Position numbers and translations under genes: made by a program | The notes under the pieces: model-generated | What the model saw: the letters and a program-made list of their open reading frames with translations, nothing else | Told to the model about the DNA's origin: nothing | Databases searched by the model: none | Source of the DNA: Lentisphaerae bacterium ADurb.Bin082 | GTDB taxonomy: Bacteria; Verrucomicrobiota; Lentisphaeria; Oligosphaerales; Oligosphaeraceae | Direction: 5' to 3' | Assembly (NCBI GenBank): GCA_002070945.1 | Contig: MWEG01000111.1 | Coordinates: forward strand, 62,001 to 126,000 | DNA: 64,000 bases | Shown here: positions 1 to 8,275 of the stretch, in pieces | Numbering within the stretch: the stretch's first letter is position 1 | Layout of the letters: the number at the start of each line of letters is the position of its first letter

Positions 1-217
1 GGTAATAGGCCGGCACCAAGTAGGCGAAGGTCTTCCCGACCCCGGTCGGCGCCTCGACGCACAAATTCTCCTCCTGGTCCAGTGCGTCGGCCACGGCTGT
101 GGCCATGGCGACCTGCTGGGGGCGCGGCTCGTAGGCAAAGCCCTTCTCAACCTGCCCCGATTGGCGGCACAATGACGACAGGCCGCCGAAGAATCGTTCC
201 GTCTCCCTAAGGCTCAT
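1..217 (-). CDS. DinG/Rad3-type ATP-dependent helicase, N-terminal fragment
   Basis: Only the first 72 residues are in the window; the gene runs off the left edge. The motif YEPRPQQ at residues 29-35 is the Q-motif-like element that precedes the nucleotide site in Rad3/DinG helicases. APTGVGKT at residues 56-63 is the Walker A loop. Family members are superfamily 2 DNA helicases that unwind DNA 5' to 3', often with an iron-sulfur cluster; that region is not visible here, so DinG cannot be separated from related Rad3-like helicases. The start at 217 follows a GGAGAGGGG ribosome binding site. A membrane-protein gene lies 83 bases upstream on the same strand and may be co-transcribed. Confidence 0.8.
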   Translation of the reverse strand, partial: MSLRETERFFGGLSSLCRQSGQVEKGFAYEPRPQQVAMATAVADALDQEENLCVEAPTGVGKTFAYLVPAYY

Positions 218-300
218 CAACGCCCCTCTCCAGCAGGCGTTTGCCCGCCCTGTCCGGTTCACCCTGCATACGTCATCCCCCTTCCCTGCATCGAATCGAA

Positions 301-1128
301 TTACTCTTCCACCTTGATCTCCGGCAGGCGCAGCATGATGTCGCCCTGCTCGCCGCCTTCAATCACGATTTTCGGCAGGGGTTCACGCTCGGTGGCGGCG
401 CCAGTCTCCATGGGCGGCGCCAGGTCGAGGGTCTCCATGTCAAGCAAGGGCTTTTCCGTCGGCCCATAGACTTCTTGATAGACTGAGTTGACGACCTCCA
501 ACAGGTCCTGCGGCGCAAAGAAAACCGGTGAAAATCCCATCAGGTCGATGGTTCGGTCTGGCCGTTTCGGGTCGCCAAAAGTAAAACTCGTCCTGCCATT
601 GACGGAAATGGATTGTCCTTCGTAGTCCACGAGGACTTTCCGTTCCTCCATGGGGAGCTTATCCGTGATATGATAGGCAATATGGAATTCGCTTGGCTTG
701 AGGTCAATGACCTCATTCAGGATGCGGGTGACTTTTTCGTCAAGTCTCTTGCCTTCCGGATGTGTGACCACGATTTTGATTTTGGCCTCGGGATTTCCCT
801 CGTTCCGTTCGACCAGCGCGGTCGGATCGCCTTCGGGCGGGACTTCCGGCGCCGTCAGCCAAACCGGCTTTTCCGCGAATGGGAACACTTTGAAATGCCA
901 TGCCGCCAGCAAGGCCAGGGCCGTCACCAGGACGACGGCAGGAAGACCGTACTTGAGCGCCAGGCGGCGGCGGCGCGCTTTTTCCAGTGCCCAGAACGCT
1001 TCCACCACGGCCACGGAACGCTTAATATCATCGGCGCTTGAGATTTCCTGGATACCGCTGGCGCTCGTGATTTCCTGGTCGAATAAGGTCTCGCTGGTTT
1101 TCGCCTGCTTCGATTCCGGCGCTGCCAT
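301..1128 (-). CDS. Single-pass membrane protein of unknown function
   Basis: A 275-residue protein I do not recognise. An N-terminal cytoplasmic part of about 58 residues is rich in acidic and alanine residues and ends in a basic ARRRR cluster at 51-55. One strong transmembrane segment follows at about 60-78. The remaining roughly 195 residues would lie outside the cytoplasmic membrane, with mixed alpha/beta character and an acidic C-terminus. I chose the internal ATG at 1128 because AGGGGAAG sits just upstream of it; a start at 1185 would add 19 residues without such a site. It precedes the helicase gene on the same strand. Nothing in the sequence assigns an enzymatic function. Confidence 0.7.
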   Translation of the reverse strand: MAAPESKQAKTSETLFDQEITSASGIQEISSADDIKRSVAVVEAFWALEKARRRRLALKYGLPAVVLVTALALLAAWHFKVFPFAEKPVWLTAPEVPPEGDPTALVERNEGNPEAKIKIVVTHPEGKRLDEKVTRILNEVIDLKPSEFHIAYHITDKLPMEERKVLVDYEGQSISVNGRTSFTFGDPKRPDRTIDLMGFSPVFFAPQDLLEVVNSVYQEVYGPTEKPLLDMETLDLAPPMETGAATEREPLPKIVIEGGEQGDIMLRLPEIKVEE

Positions 1129-1499
1129 GACTCTTCCCCTGCTTTTGCGTCTGAAATTCGTCTCAGCTCCCGGCCTGGTTGCCACAACGCGACTTTAGGC
1201 CGTTGCAACAATGTATCCCGATTGGCGCGGCAAGCAAATTCATTGCCGCAACTTTGCTGGCTAAAGCGCCTTGTCCGGCGTCCCCAACGCCTTGGTGAAC
1301 AGCCGAGGTGCCCAAAACGTCTTTTTTCAGGTCAGCTCCTTGCAAATCATGGTTCCCGGCCTTATTTTCACTCTTTCTAAACTATATGCTCAATTCCCGG
1401 CAACGAATCCGCCTGCTCGGCTTTGATAGCCAACCGGCTAACTTCCGCCTCCCATGTCCGCTACGGACGTCATCATCTCCCCAACCTGACATCATCATA
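1129..1499. other. Divergent intergenic region without genes
   Basis: This 371-base stretch lies between a minus-strand membrane-protein gene and a plus-strand exported hydrolase, so it should contain promoters for both. I see no convincing -35/-10 pair, no RNA gene and no repeat. The open frame upstream of 1500 encodes no domain and lacks a ribosome binding site. Confidence 0.5.
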
Positions 1500-4415
1500 A
1501 TGAAATTACCACTTCCCCTCTGCGCCGTCCTTCTTTTGAGTTCGACTGCCGCCCTCAGAGGCGACGGCCAGCTGACTGTCCTTGGCAGCACTGGCTTACA
1601 GGCTTGGATCTCTTTCCCCCTGCAAATCCGCACCTTCACAGCCGAACAAGTGCAGCAGCCCCCGGAAAAATGGCTGTTGCGCCTTTGCGAAAGCATTGAC
1701 AACTCAAGCCTCGTCGTCATCGGCGACTTTTTCCCGGCTGCCGGCCTCCAGGCTGTATTCAGCCATCCTGCCGCCTGCAAATCCCTGAGTGCCTTCTGGT
1801 CGCGTGGCGGCACCCTGTTCTGGGGGCTCTTGTCGTCGGACATCATCCTTGCGTTCCCTGCTGTCATGACTGGCTTTTTCAAAGAACACGAGGTTCCCTA
1901 TCCGAGCCTCAACTTCTATCACGACCCTGGCCAAGGCAAGGAGACGCATCTACGCGGCATTCCGGCGCCAGGCTATGACGGCCCTCTGCTGGCGACCGCA
2001 GACCAGAAGCCCATGACCTTGACAGCTATCCGCCATTTTGGATCATTGCCGGCCAAGACCTTCAAGCCAGTTGCGGTCGCCCAGGAGAACCAGGACTGGC
2101 CCTTGATCGTCATGGCTGAGAACATCCTTGGCAAAGGCCGCATCATCTGCAACTACTGCTACAACCTCAGCCGGGAGACCAATCATCCCTTCTATGCCAA
2201 CCTCGTCACCCTCGCCTACGGCTCTCTCGCCCAGCATTCCGCCAAAGACACCCTCCGCAAGCGCCTTCAGCAGGCTGCCGGCACAGAAGCCCTAGCTGCC
2301 GCCAAAGCGCCTGCGCACGTGCTTGACTTGCGGCAGCCGCAGACCGTGTCTCTGCGCAATTGGCGCGAAGCCAAGCCAGCGACCAAGCCTACCGAGGCCA
2401 CGGTCACTCTGTCTGAAGAGACCCTCACCTGCAAGTTCACCTGCTTTGACCAAGACATCGGCAACCTGGTCGCCAACACCACCCAGAGAGACGGCATGGT
2501 CTGGAACGACGACTCCATCGAAGTCAACATCGCCAGCAGCGCCAAGGCTGACGCGGACGTCGTCAAAATCATTCTCAACCCCAGATGCGTGGGCTATGAT
2601 TCCAAAAACGGCGCCGCTTCCTGGAATGGCGATTGGAAGGCGGAGACCGCCATCGGCTCCGACCATTGGACTGCCAGCCTGGCCATCCCATTCGCAACTT
2701 TAGGCTTCAACCCGCACAACGTCGACTTCTTCAAAATCAACCTCTGCCGGTCGACCGCTGGCGGCAAGGAATTGACGTCTTGGAGCGAAGCGAAAAATCA
2801 GTTTGACGAGGTGGCTGCCATGGGCTATGCCAGCGTGCTGCCTCCAGCCGAACTCGCTGCCAAGCTGGCAGGCGGCGCCAAGCCTACGGTGGCGCCGGCT
2901 GACGCTGTCCGCCTCTGGGCGCCAAGGCCTTTCCAGCGCGTCTACAGCGACACCTTTCCAGACAGCGACACTCCGCCGCTGCCCACTTTGGACATCGTCG
3001 CTGGCCGCAACGACAGCGAAGCCGCCCAGGTGCTGATTACCAATTTCTCTGAAGACAACCTCTATTTCCGGGTCGAGCCGCAATTTCTGCTGGAAGACGG
3101 CGTCACTCGTTTTTCCGAGCTTTTGACTATTCGGGAAGCGATTCCGTGGCGATCCACGACTGGCCAAGTCGTGCTTTCGCCGCTGTCTCGCCTCAACCAG
3201 GCCGGCGTCCTGGCGCTCCCTCCCCTGGAAACCCGCATGCTCTGGTTCGAGGTCAAAACTCTTCTGCCACCCGGCAAGTACGCCTGGTCCTGCCGCCTGA
3301 CGCCGGTCAATGCCGATGTGCCTAAACACGACATCAAGCTGAACGCCGAAATCCTCGACCTGACTTTCCCCAACCCGCTGCCAGTCGGTTCCTACACCTT
3401 CGGACCCTACGGCTATTCCTTCGCCTACAACCAGCACCTGCGCCGGCAATACTTCCAGACCTGCCTTGACTACCATATCCGCTTCCTGCAAACCGTTGAT
3501 GGGCCTCACCGAGCCCTGAAGCAGGACGGCACAGTCTCCACCGAGCCAGCAGACTACCGGAACGAGGAAAAACTCCTCCTTGAGCTGGGCGCCAACTGGG
3601 TTTACGGCTATGGCGTCGTCGCCCGCTTCCAGGACACCCTCAAAAAATACGGCCACGACTATGACCTCAGCGTCCCGGCAGTCCAGGAAAAATTCCGCAC
3701 TTGGATTTCGACTTGGGCGTGGACTTTGCGTTCTGACGGCGTGCCATTTTCTCGTTTCCTGGTGCCTTTGCAGGACGAGCCAGCCACCAAGGACATTGAC
3801 AATCTGCTGATGGGCGCCAAGATCATCCACGAGGTCGACCCTGCCTTTCAAACCACGGTGACCGTTGCGACCTGGAGCACCCGCGCCGACATTGAAAAGC
3901 TGGCGCCAGCCGTCGACGTCTGGATTCCCTGGGAGCCGCGTCTGACCATGCGCGCTGAAGGCCCCGATGAGCTGGCCTTCTACCAGCAGCAGAACAAGCC
4001 TTTCATGACCTATTTATGCAGCACGGGCGGCAACATGGCTCCGTACCTGGACTATTTCCGCTTCCGCGGCATTCGAGCCTTCCTGCACGGAACCGACCAT
4101 TTCGCCCTCTGGGCCTTCAACAGCTGGCGCCAGAATCCCTGGACCAGCTCCGAAGACAAGGAGAAAAGCGGCGCTTTCCTGTTTCTCAATGGCACTGAAG
4201 GCCCGGTACCCACCGTGCGCGCCGAATGGTTCCGAGAAGCCGCCGAAGACCTTTACCTGCTCACCCTGGCCACCCGATCATCCAACCCTGAAGCCAAAGC
4301 CCTGGCTGACCCAGAACAACTGAAAAAGCTCCTTGACGCCAACGACAAGCAGCAGCCGGAACACGTCAATGCCTGGCGCATCGCCATCACCCGCGCACTC
4401 GCAGCCAAACCGTGA
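1500..4415 (+). CDS. Exported GH123-like hydrolase (DUF4091) with CBM9-like domain
   Basis: About 971 residues, starting at MKLPLPLCAVLLLSS, a typical signal peptide; this decided the start, because the frame is open further upstream without any export signal and no clear ribosome binding site marks any start. The middle (about residues 270-440) resembles a CBM9-like carbohydrate-binding fold, including a WNDDSIEVNI strand. The C-terminal half resembles the DUF4091/GH123 TIM barrel. The Asp759-Glu760 pair in QDEPATK matches the adjacent Asp-Glu used in substrate-assisted catalysis by GH123 N-acetyl-beta-galactosaminidases. If active it would release GalNAc from extracellular glycans; this is inference from family resemblance. 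Followed by a separately transcribed small gene. Confidence 0.72.
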   Translation: MKLPLPLCAVLLLSSTAALRGDGQLTVLGSTGLQAWISFPLQIRTFTAEQVQQPPEKWLLRLCESIDNSSLVVIGDFFPAAGLQAVFSHPAACKSLSAFWSRGGTLFWGLLSSDIILAFPAVMTGFFKEHEVPYPSLNFYHDPGQGKETHLRGIPAPGYDGPLLATADQKPMTLTAIRHFGSLPAKTFKPVAVAQENQDWPLIVMAENILGKGRIICNYCYNLSRETNHPFYANLVTLAYGSLAQHSAKDTLRKRLQQAAGTEALAAAKAPAHVLDLRQPQTVSLRNWREAKPATKPTEATVTLSEETLTCKFTCFDQDIGNLVANTTQRDGMVWNDDSIEVNIASSAKADADVVKIILNPRCVGYDSKNGAASWNGDWKAETAIGSDHWTASLAIPFATLGFNPHNVDFFKINLCRSTAGGKELTSWSEAKNQFDEVAAMGYASVLPPAELAAKLAGGAKPTVAPADAVRLWAPRPFQRVYSDTFPDSDTPPLPTLDIVAGRNDSEAAQVLITNFSEDNLYFRVEPQFLLEDGVTRFSELLTIREAIPWRSTTGQVVLSPLSRLNQAGVLALPPLETRMLWFEVKTLLPPGKYAWSCRLTPVNADVPKHDIKLNAEILDLTFPNPLPVGSYTFGPYGYSFAYNQHLRRQYFQTCLDYHIRFLQTVDGPHRALKQDGTVSTEPADYRNEEKLLLELGANWVYGYGVVARFQDTLKKYGHDYDLSVPAVQEKFRTWISTWAWTLRSDGVPFSRFLVPLQDEPATKDIDNLLMGAKIIHEVDPAFQTTVTVATWSTRADIEKLAPAVDVWIPWEPRLTMRAEGPDELAFYQQQNKPFMTYLCSTGGNMAPYLDYFRFRGIRAFLHGTDHFALWAFNSWRQNPWTSSEDKEKSGAFLFLNGTEGPVPTVRAEWFREAAEDLYLLTLATRSSNPEAKALADPEQLKKLLDANDKQQPEHVNAWRIAITRALAAKP

Positions 4416-4571
4416 CCGAAGCTGCAACAGATATGAGGCGATAACTAAAAATCGCCGCCAGGCTGCAAGTTGCCTCCTTGTCACTGGCAAAATGACGTTC
4501 CAGGCATATATTAAGGGTCTGTGATTTTCACCATCTTTGTCCTTAACCGCAACCACGGGAGAATCCAAATA

Positions 4572-4775
4572 ATGGCTACCAGTACATTCCGCAACAAAAA
4601 TGAAGTCCGGCCCAAAAAAGGCGCCAGTGACAGACGGCGCCGCGTCAAGACCCAGAAAAAACGTCTCATCAGCCTCGGCATGCCGGAAGAAGCCGTGCAA
4701 AAACTCCAGGTAGATGAAATCAGAACCCTACTGAGACACCCGAAAAAGGTGGAAAGGCAATACGCCGCCCAATAA
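4572..4775 (+). CDS. Small basic protein, PVC-type candidate
   Basis: A 67-residue, strongly basic protein (KKGASDRRRRVKTQKKR in the N-terminal half) with a predicted helical C-terminal half. The start at 4572 has GGGAGAA nine bases upstream; the longer frame from 4521 has none. A strong Rho-independent terminator follows within 50 bases, so this is an independent short transcript. Members of the PVC superphylum share a small, abundant basic protein thought to bind nucleic acids (TIGR04137-like). Composition, length and the basic-then-hydrophobic pattern fit, but I cannot align it confidently. Function otherwise unknown. Confidence 0.75.
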   Translation: MATSTFRNKNEVRPKKGASDRRRRVKTQKKRLISLGMPEEAVQKLQVDEIRTLLRHPKKVERQYAAQ

Positions 4776-4824
4776 CCCCTACGCTCAGCGTCACCGCTAC
4801 CACGCCCCAGTGCAGACAAGGCAA

Positions 4825-4860
4825 AGCGCCGTCCGACAATCCGTCGGACGGCGCTTTTTT
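4825..4860 (+). terminator. Rho-independent terminator of the small basic protein gene
   Basis: A perfect 13-bp stem (4825-4837 with 4843-4855), five-base loop AATCC, and a run of six T. It lies 50 bases after the stop codon at 4775 and is the strongest terminator in the window. Confidence 0.93.
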
Positions 4861-4882
4861 GTCCTTGGAAACAGCTCAGCGC

Positions 4883-4910
4883 TTGCAAAGGGGGAGATCT
4901 GGAATATAGT
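4883..4910 (+). promoter_or_regulatory. Candidate sigma70-type promoter for radC
   Basis: TTGCAA at 4883 and TATAGT at 4905 are separated by 16 bases in an AT-rich stretch directly after a terminator and about 100 bases before radC. Seen by eye only. Confidence 0.35.
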
Positions 4911-5006
4911 TATATCAATCTGATAATCAAGTAATTACAAATCCTTAAAATCATCCTTCCTCATCTCTATTCATCTTTTTTCACGTCTTGCCATGACTTA
5001 TTCGCC

Positions 5007-5708
5007 ATGACATCGACCTTTTCCGATTCGCATGTTCCCGAGCGTCCCCGAGAACGTCTTCAAGAGCTTGGCGCTGACGCTCTCAGCGACCGTGAGCTCA
5101 TCGCAATCCTGTTGCGGACTGGCATCAAGGGCAAGCCCGTGCTGCAAATGGCCGGCGAGCTTCTTGCCGCCTTCAATGGCAGCCTCCTTGAGCTGAGCGC
5201 GGCCAGCATTGAGGAGCTGCGCCGCTTCCCTGGTCTCGGCAAAACCAAGTCGCTGGAGCTGTTCGCCTCTTTCGCCCTGGCCCGCCGGCTGGCGCGCAAA
5301 CGCCTGGAAAGCAGGCCGCACATGAACAACCCGCAGCTGATCGCTGACTTTATGCGCGAAATCTTCGTCTCCGAACGCCAGGAGGAATTCCATGTCCTGC
5401 TGCTGGACCCGCATCTGCGCGTCATTCGGGAGGAACTCATCACCCTGGGGCTGGTCGACCGCAGCCTTGTCCACGCCCGCGAAGTGTTCCGTTGCGCCAT
5501 CAAGGAGGCCTGCACTTCGATCGTCCTCTGCCACAACCACCCCAGCGGCGACCCAATGCCGTCGCCGCAGGACATCGAAGTGACCAAGAAACTCACGGAG
5601 GCCGGAGCCATCATCGGCATTTCCGTTCTCGACCATATCATCGTCAGCGGCAAGGTCGGCGGCAGCCACGACTACTTCAGCTTCCGGGAACAGTCGCTTA
5701 TGCCATAA
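5007..5708 (+). CDS. radC: RadC family JAMM/MPN-domain protein
   Basis: A 233-residue protein of the usual RadC length. The N-terminal part carries a helix-hairpin-helix-like segment (PGLGKTKSLEL, about residues 75-85). The C-terminal JAMM domain has the metal-binding signature His176-x-His178-Pro-Ser-Gly followed by PSPQD with Asp189. RadC was historically linked to DNA repair, but its biochemical role remains unclear; the fold is a Zn-dependent isopeptidase-like one. The gene stands alone between a terminator and the convergently transcribed mrdA, whose stop codon is 25 bases away. No clear Shine-Dalgarno sequence precedes the start. Confidence 0.93.
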   Translation: MTSTFSDSHVPERPRERLQELGADALSDRELIAILLRTGIKGKPVLQMAGELLAAFNGSLLELSAASIEELRRFPGLGKTKSLELFASFALARRLARKRLESRPHMNNPQLIADFMREIFVSERQEEFHVLLLDPHLRVIREELITLGLVDRSLVHAREVFRCAIKEACTSIVLCHNHPSGDPMPSPQDIEVTKKLTEAGAIIGISVLDHIIVSGKVGGSHDYFSFREQSLMP

Positions 5709-5733
5709 GGAGACGGGTGGCGCCTCGCCTTGC

Positions 5734-7599
5734 TCATGGCGCTGGCGCAGTCGTCGCTGCGCTACCTGAGCTGGACACGCCCGCGATGTCGCCGCCCCTG
5801 GCCTGCCAAAGGCGCAGGAACTGCGCGGCGACCGGCACAGCGGTGCGCCCCCCCGTGTCGCCTTCCTCAATAATGCAGGCCAGCGCAAAGCGGGGCGTCG
5901 GCAATGGCCCATAGCAGACTACCCAGGCGTTTTTATGCCGGTCGGTACGGGAGCCGACCTCGGCTGTCCCGGTTTTGGCTGCCAGGGGAATGCCGGTCCG
6001 TTCCAGGCCGCGCGCTGATCCGTCCGACGCAGTGACTGCCGCGACCATGCCTTCGCGCACCAGGGCCAGATGTTCGGCTGACACTGGCAGCCGATGTCGA
6101 ATCTGCACCGGCGTCTCCCGCACCCGCCGACCCTCGGCAGTAGTGATTGATTGCACGAGGTACGGGCGATGCAGCCGACCGCCATTGGCCAGAGCCGCCG
6201 TCATCATCGCCGCTTGCAGCGGCGTCATCTCAATAGCGCCTTGGCCAATCGACACGTATGCCGTGTCGATGATCAGCCAATGTCGCTTCCAGCGCCGACG
6301 CGCCAACGCCCTGGACGGCAGCAGGCCGCGCTGGATTTCCGGATAGTCAATGCCGCAGCCCTCCCCGATGCCGGCCGCTGAAAATATCGGCGCCAGGCGG
6401 TCTAACGTGCATTCCACCCCGGCATGAATGAAAAATGGGTTGCATGACACGGTGATGGCCCGGATCGCGTCGATATCGCCATGCCCCCAGGTCTTGACGC
6501 AGCGAATCGAAACGTTGCCAAGCATGTATGCCCCGGTGCAGTGATAATGGTCGCCGGGGTTGAGGACGCCATGCTCCAGCGCAGCAGCCAGGACCAGCGG
6601 CTTGACGATCGACCCAGGCATGTACGAGCCATTCACGGCGCGGTTGACCAGCGGACGCTCCTTCTCGTTGGTGCGCAGGCTGTCATAGATGTCCTGGGTC
6701 ATGGTCGACGCATCATACGTCGGCGCCGACGCCATGGCCAGGACGCCGCCGGTCTCGACGTCCACGACCACCAGGGCGCCGCACTGGCCTTGCAGCACGT
6801 CATCAGCGCTGAGCTGCGCCTGCAAATCCACCGTCAAATGCAAATCATAGCCGTCCACCGGCAACGACGTCCCAGGCAATTCCTCATGCACATAGCCGAG
6901 CGTGTCAACCCGGAGCTGGCGCAGCCCGGGGCGTCCGCGCAGCTCCTCGTCATAGTACGCTTCCAGGCCTTCGCGGCCGAATTGCTCCTTGCTCACGTAG
7001 ACCAGCGCAAATTCGTCGCCGACCTTGCTTCGACCGTCCGGCCATTTCATGCCCGTGAAGCCGGTCAGGTGGGTGGCGACTCCAGGATAGGGGTAGTCGC
7101 GCTCCAGCTGCGGCATCACCTCCACCCCTGGAATCGGCGGCGACATCTCCAGAATCCGGGCTATCTCGGTCGGACTTAAATCCGTGATGACCTCCATCGG
7201 CATGACCAGCTGTTGTTCGAAATGCTTTTTGATTCGCTCCATAGTCAACTGGTGTTCACGGCCGACGACGACCGCCAGGCGGGAAGCGCAGGCCATCACA
7301 TAGCTCATGGTCTTGCTCCGTCGGCCGGGCTGGCGCATTTCCGAAATGTGAAAGACCAGGTCATAGCTATTGCGGTTTCCGACTAGGACTTGGCCTCCTG
7401 CGGTCAACATCCGTCCTCGTGCCGGGTTGAGCAGAATCGGTCGGATGCTCTGCCGTTGGATGCGCCGCTGGTGTTCAGGCCCCTGGACGACCTGCACCTG
7501 CCATAAACGCAAGGTCAGCAGCAGCAGCGGCGCCACCATGATGACGCCGCTGAGGAAAATCCGCCAAATGCGCTGATTCTCCGCCTTCTTCTCACTCAT
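5734..7599 (-). CDS. mrdA: Penicillin-binding protein 2 (peptidoglycan transpeptidase)
   Basis: 621 residues with an N-terminal membrane anchor (about 12-35), a class B PBP dimerisation region and a C-terminal transpeptidase domain. The catalytic motifs are all present: Ser330-Ile-Val-Lys333 (SxxK), Ser385-Cys-Asn387 (SxN) and Lys542-Thr-Gly544 (KTG). Together with MreD it points to the elongation-specific PBP2 of rod-shaped cells. The start at 7599 overlaps the end of mreD by eight bases, which suggests translational coupling; longer frames reach back into mreD and are not plausible. Its presence indicates a peptidoglycan wall, consistent with Lentisphaerota. Confidence 0.93.
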   Translation of the reverse strand: MSEKKAENQRIWRIFLSGVIMVAPLLLLTLRLWQVQVVQGPEHQRRIQRQSIRPILLNPARGRMLTAGGQVLVGNRNSYDLVFHISEMRQPGRRSKTMSYVMACASRLAVVVGREHQLTMERIKKHFEQQLVMPMEVITDLSPTEIARILEMSPPIPGVEVMPQLERDYPYPGVATHLTGFTGMKWPDGRSKVGDEFALVYVSKEQFGREGLEAYYDEELRGRPGLRQLRVDTLGYVHEELPGTSLPVDGYDLHLTVDLQAQLSADDVLQGQCGALVVVDVETGGVLAMASAPTYDASTMTQDIYDSLRTNEKERPLVNRAVNGSYMPGSIVKPLVLAAALEHGVLNPGDHYHCTGAYMLGNVSIRCVKTWGHGDIDAIRAITVSCNPFFIHAGVECTLDRLAPIFSAAGIGEGCGIDYPEIQRGLLPSRALARRRWKRHWLIIDTAYVSIGQGAIEMTPLQAAMMTAALANGGRLHRPYLVQSITTAEGRRVRETPVQIRHRLPVSAEHLALVREGMVAAVTASDGSARGLERTGIPLAAKTGTAEVGSRTDRHKNAWVVCYGPLPTPRFALACIIEEGDTGGRTAVPVAAQFLRLWQARGGDIAGVSSSGSAATTAPAP

Positions 7600-8164
7600 C
7601 GGCCGGCTCTTCGCCGCCGGGTAGTTCGGTGCTGCCATACTCTTCCAATTGAATCTGATAGGGGCTGACTTGAGCGTAGCGCCGCACGGCCAGCAGGCGC
7701 GCCTGGCGGTCGCCGACCCAGCACAGCAGAGGCAGGAGGACAGCGCCCCCCAGTCCCTGTCCTGCGACCCAAAGCACACACCAGCGGACATCGAATAAAA
7801 CCGCCGCCCCCTGCCGGAAAACCATATACAGCAAAAGCGCCAAGCCAGCGACCATCCCGACGCCCAGGCCTGGCAACGCCTGCACTATGACGGTGCGCAA
7901 CTCGCCGTAGCGCCGCCAATACTGCGCGCCCATGACGACAATGGGAAGCATGACTAAATGGCAAGGAAACGACCGGCAAAACAGCAAATCCACCGAAAGA
8001 CCGGCGATCAGCAGAGGAAACAGCACCCGGCGCCAAGGACGGATGACGGCAAAGTAAAAAGCAGCGACGAGCAAACAGGGCAACGCCAGGCCACCTGTGC
8101 CTAACATGACCTCTAGCAGCGCTGACAAAGCCGTCACGCACCAGAACCACATCCAGAAAATCAT
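7592..8164 (-). CDS. mreD: MreD-like rod shape-determining membrane protein
   Basis: 190 residues, highly hydrophobic, with about five transmembrane segments and a short hydrophilic C-terminal tail. Length, topology and position directly before PBP2 (8-base overlap) support MreD, which links the MreB cytoskeleton to wall synthesis. MreD sequences diverge strongly, so the call leans on context. AAAGAG precedes the ATG at 8164. mreB and mreC are not upstream; instead an exported carbohydrate-active protein ends 111 bases before it. mreBC must be elsewhere. Confidence 0.8.
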   Translation of the reverse strand: MIFWMWFWCVTALSALLEVMLGTGGLALPCLLVAAFYFAVIRPWRRVLFPLLIAGLSVDLLFCRSFPCHLVMLPIVVMGAQYWRRYGELRTVIVQALPGLGVGMVAGLALLLYMVFRQGAAVLFDVRWCVLWVAGQGLGGAVLLPLLCWVGDRQARLLAVRRYAQVSPYQIQLEEYGSTELPGGEEPADE

Positions 8165-8275
8165 CTCTTTACGCCCCTCGTCGTCACCCAGCGGCTGTCA
8201 TGCTGCTTGGCGACTGCGATAAAATCGCTGACAACATTCCATTTCGTTCGTTATTGTCTATCGTCGCCCTCTTGT

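Noticed and set aside
2700-3851. Antisense open frame of 383 codons opposite the GH123-like gene
   Set aside because: No domain or start signal; shadow of the sense gene.
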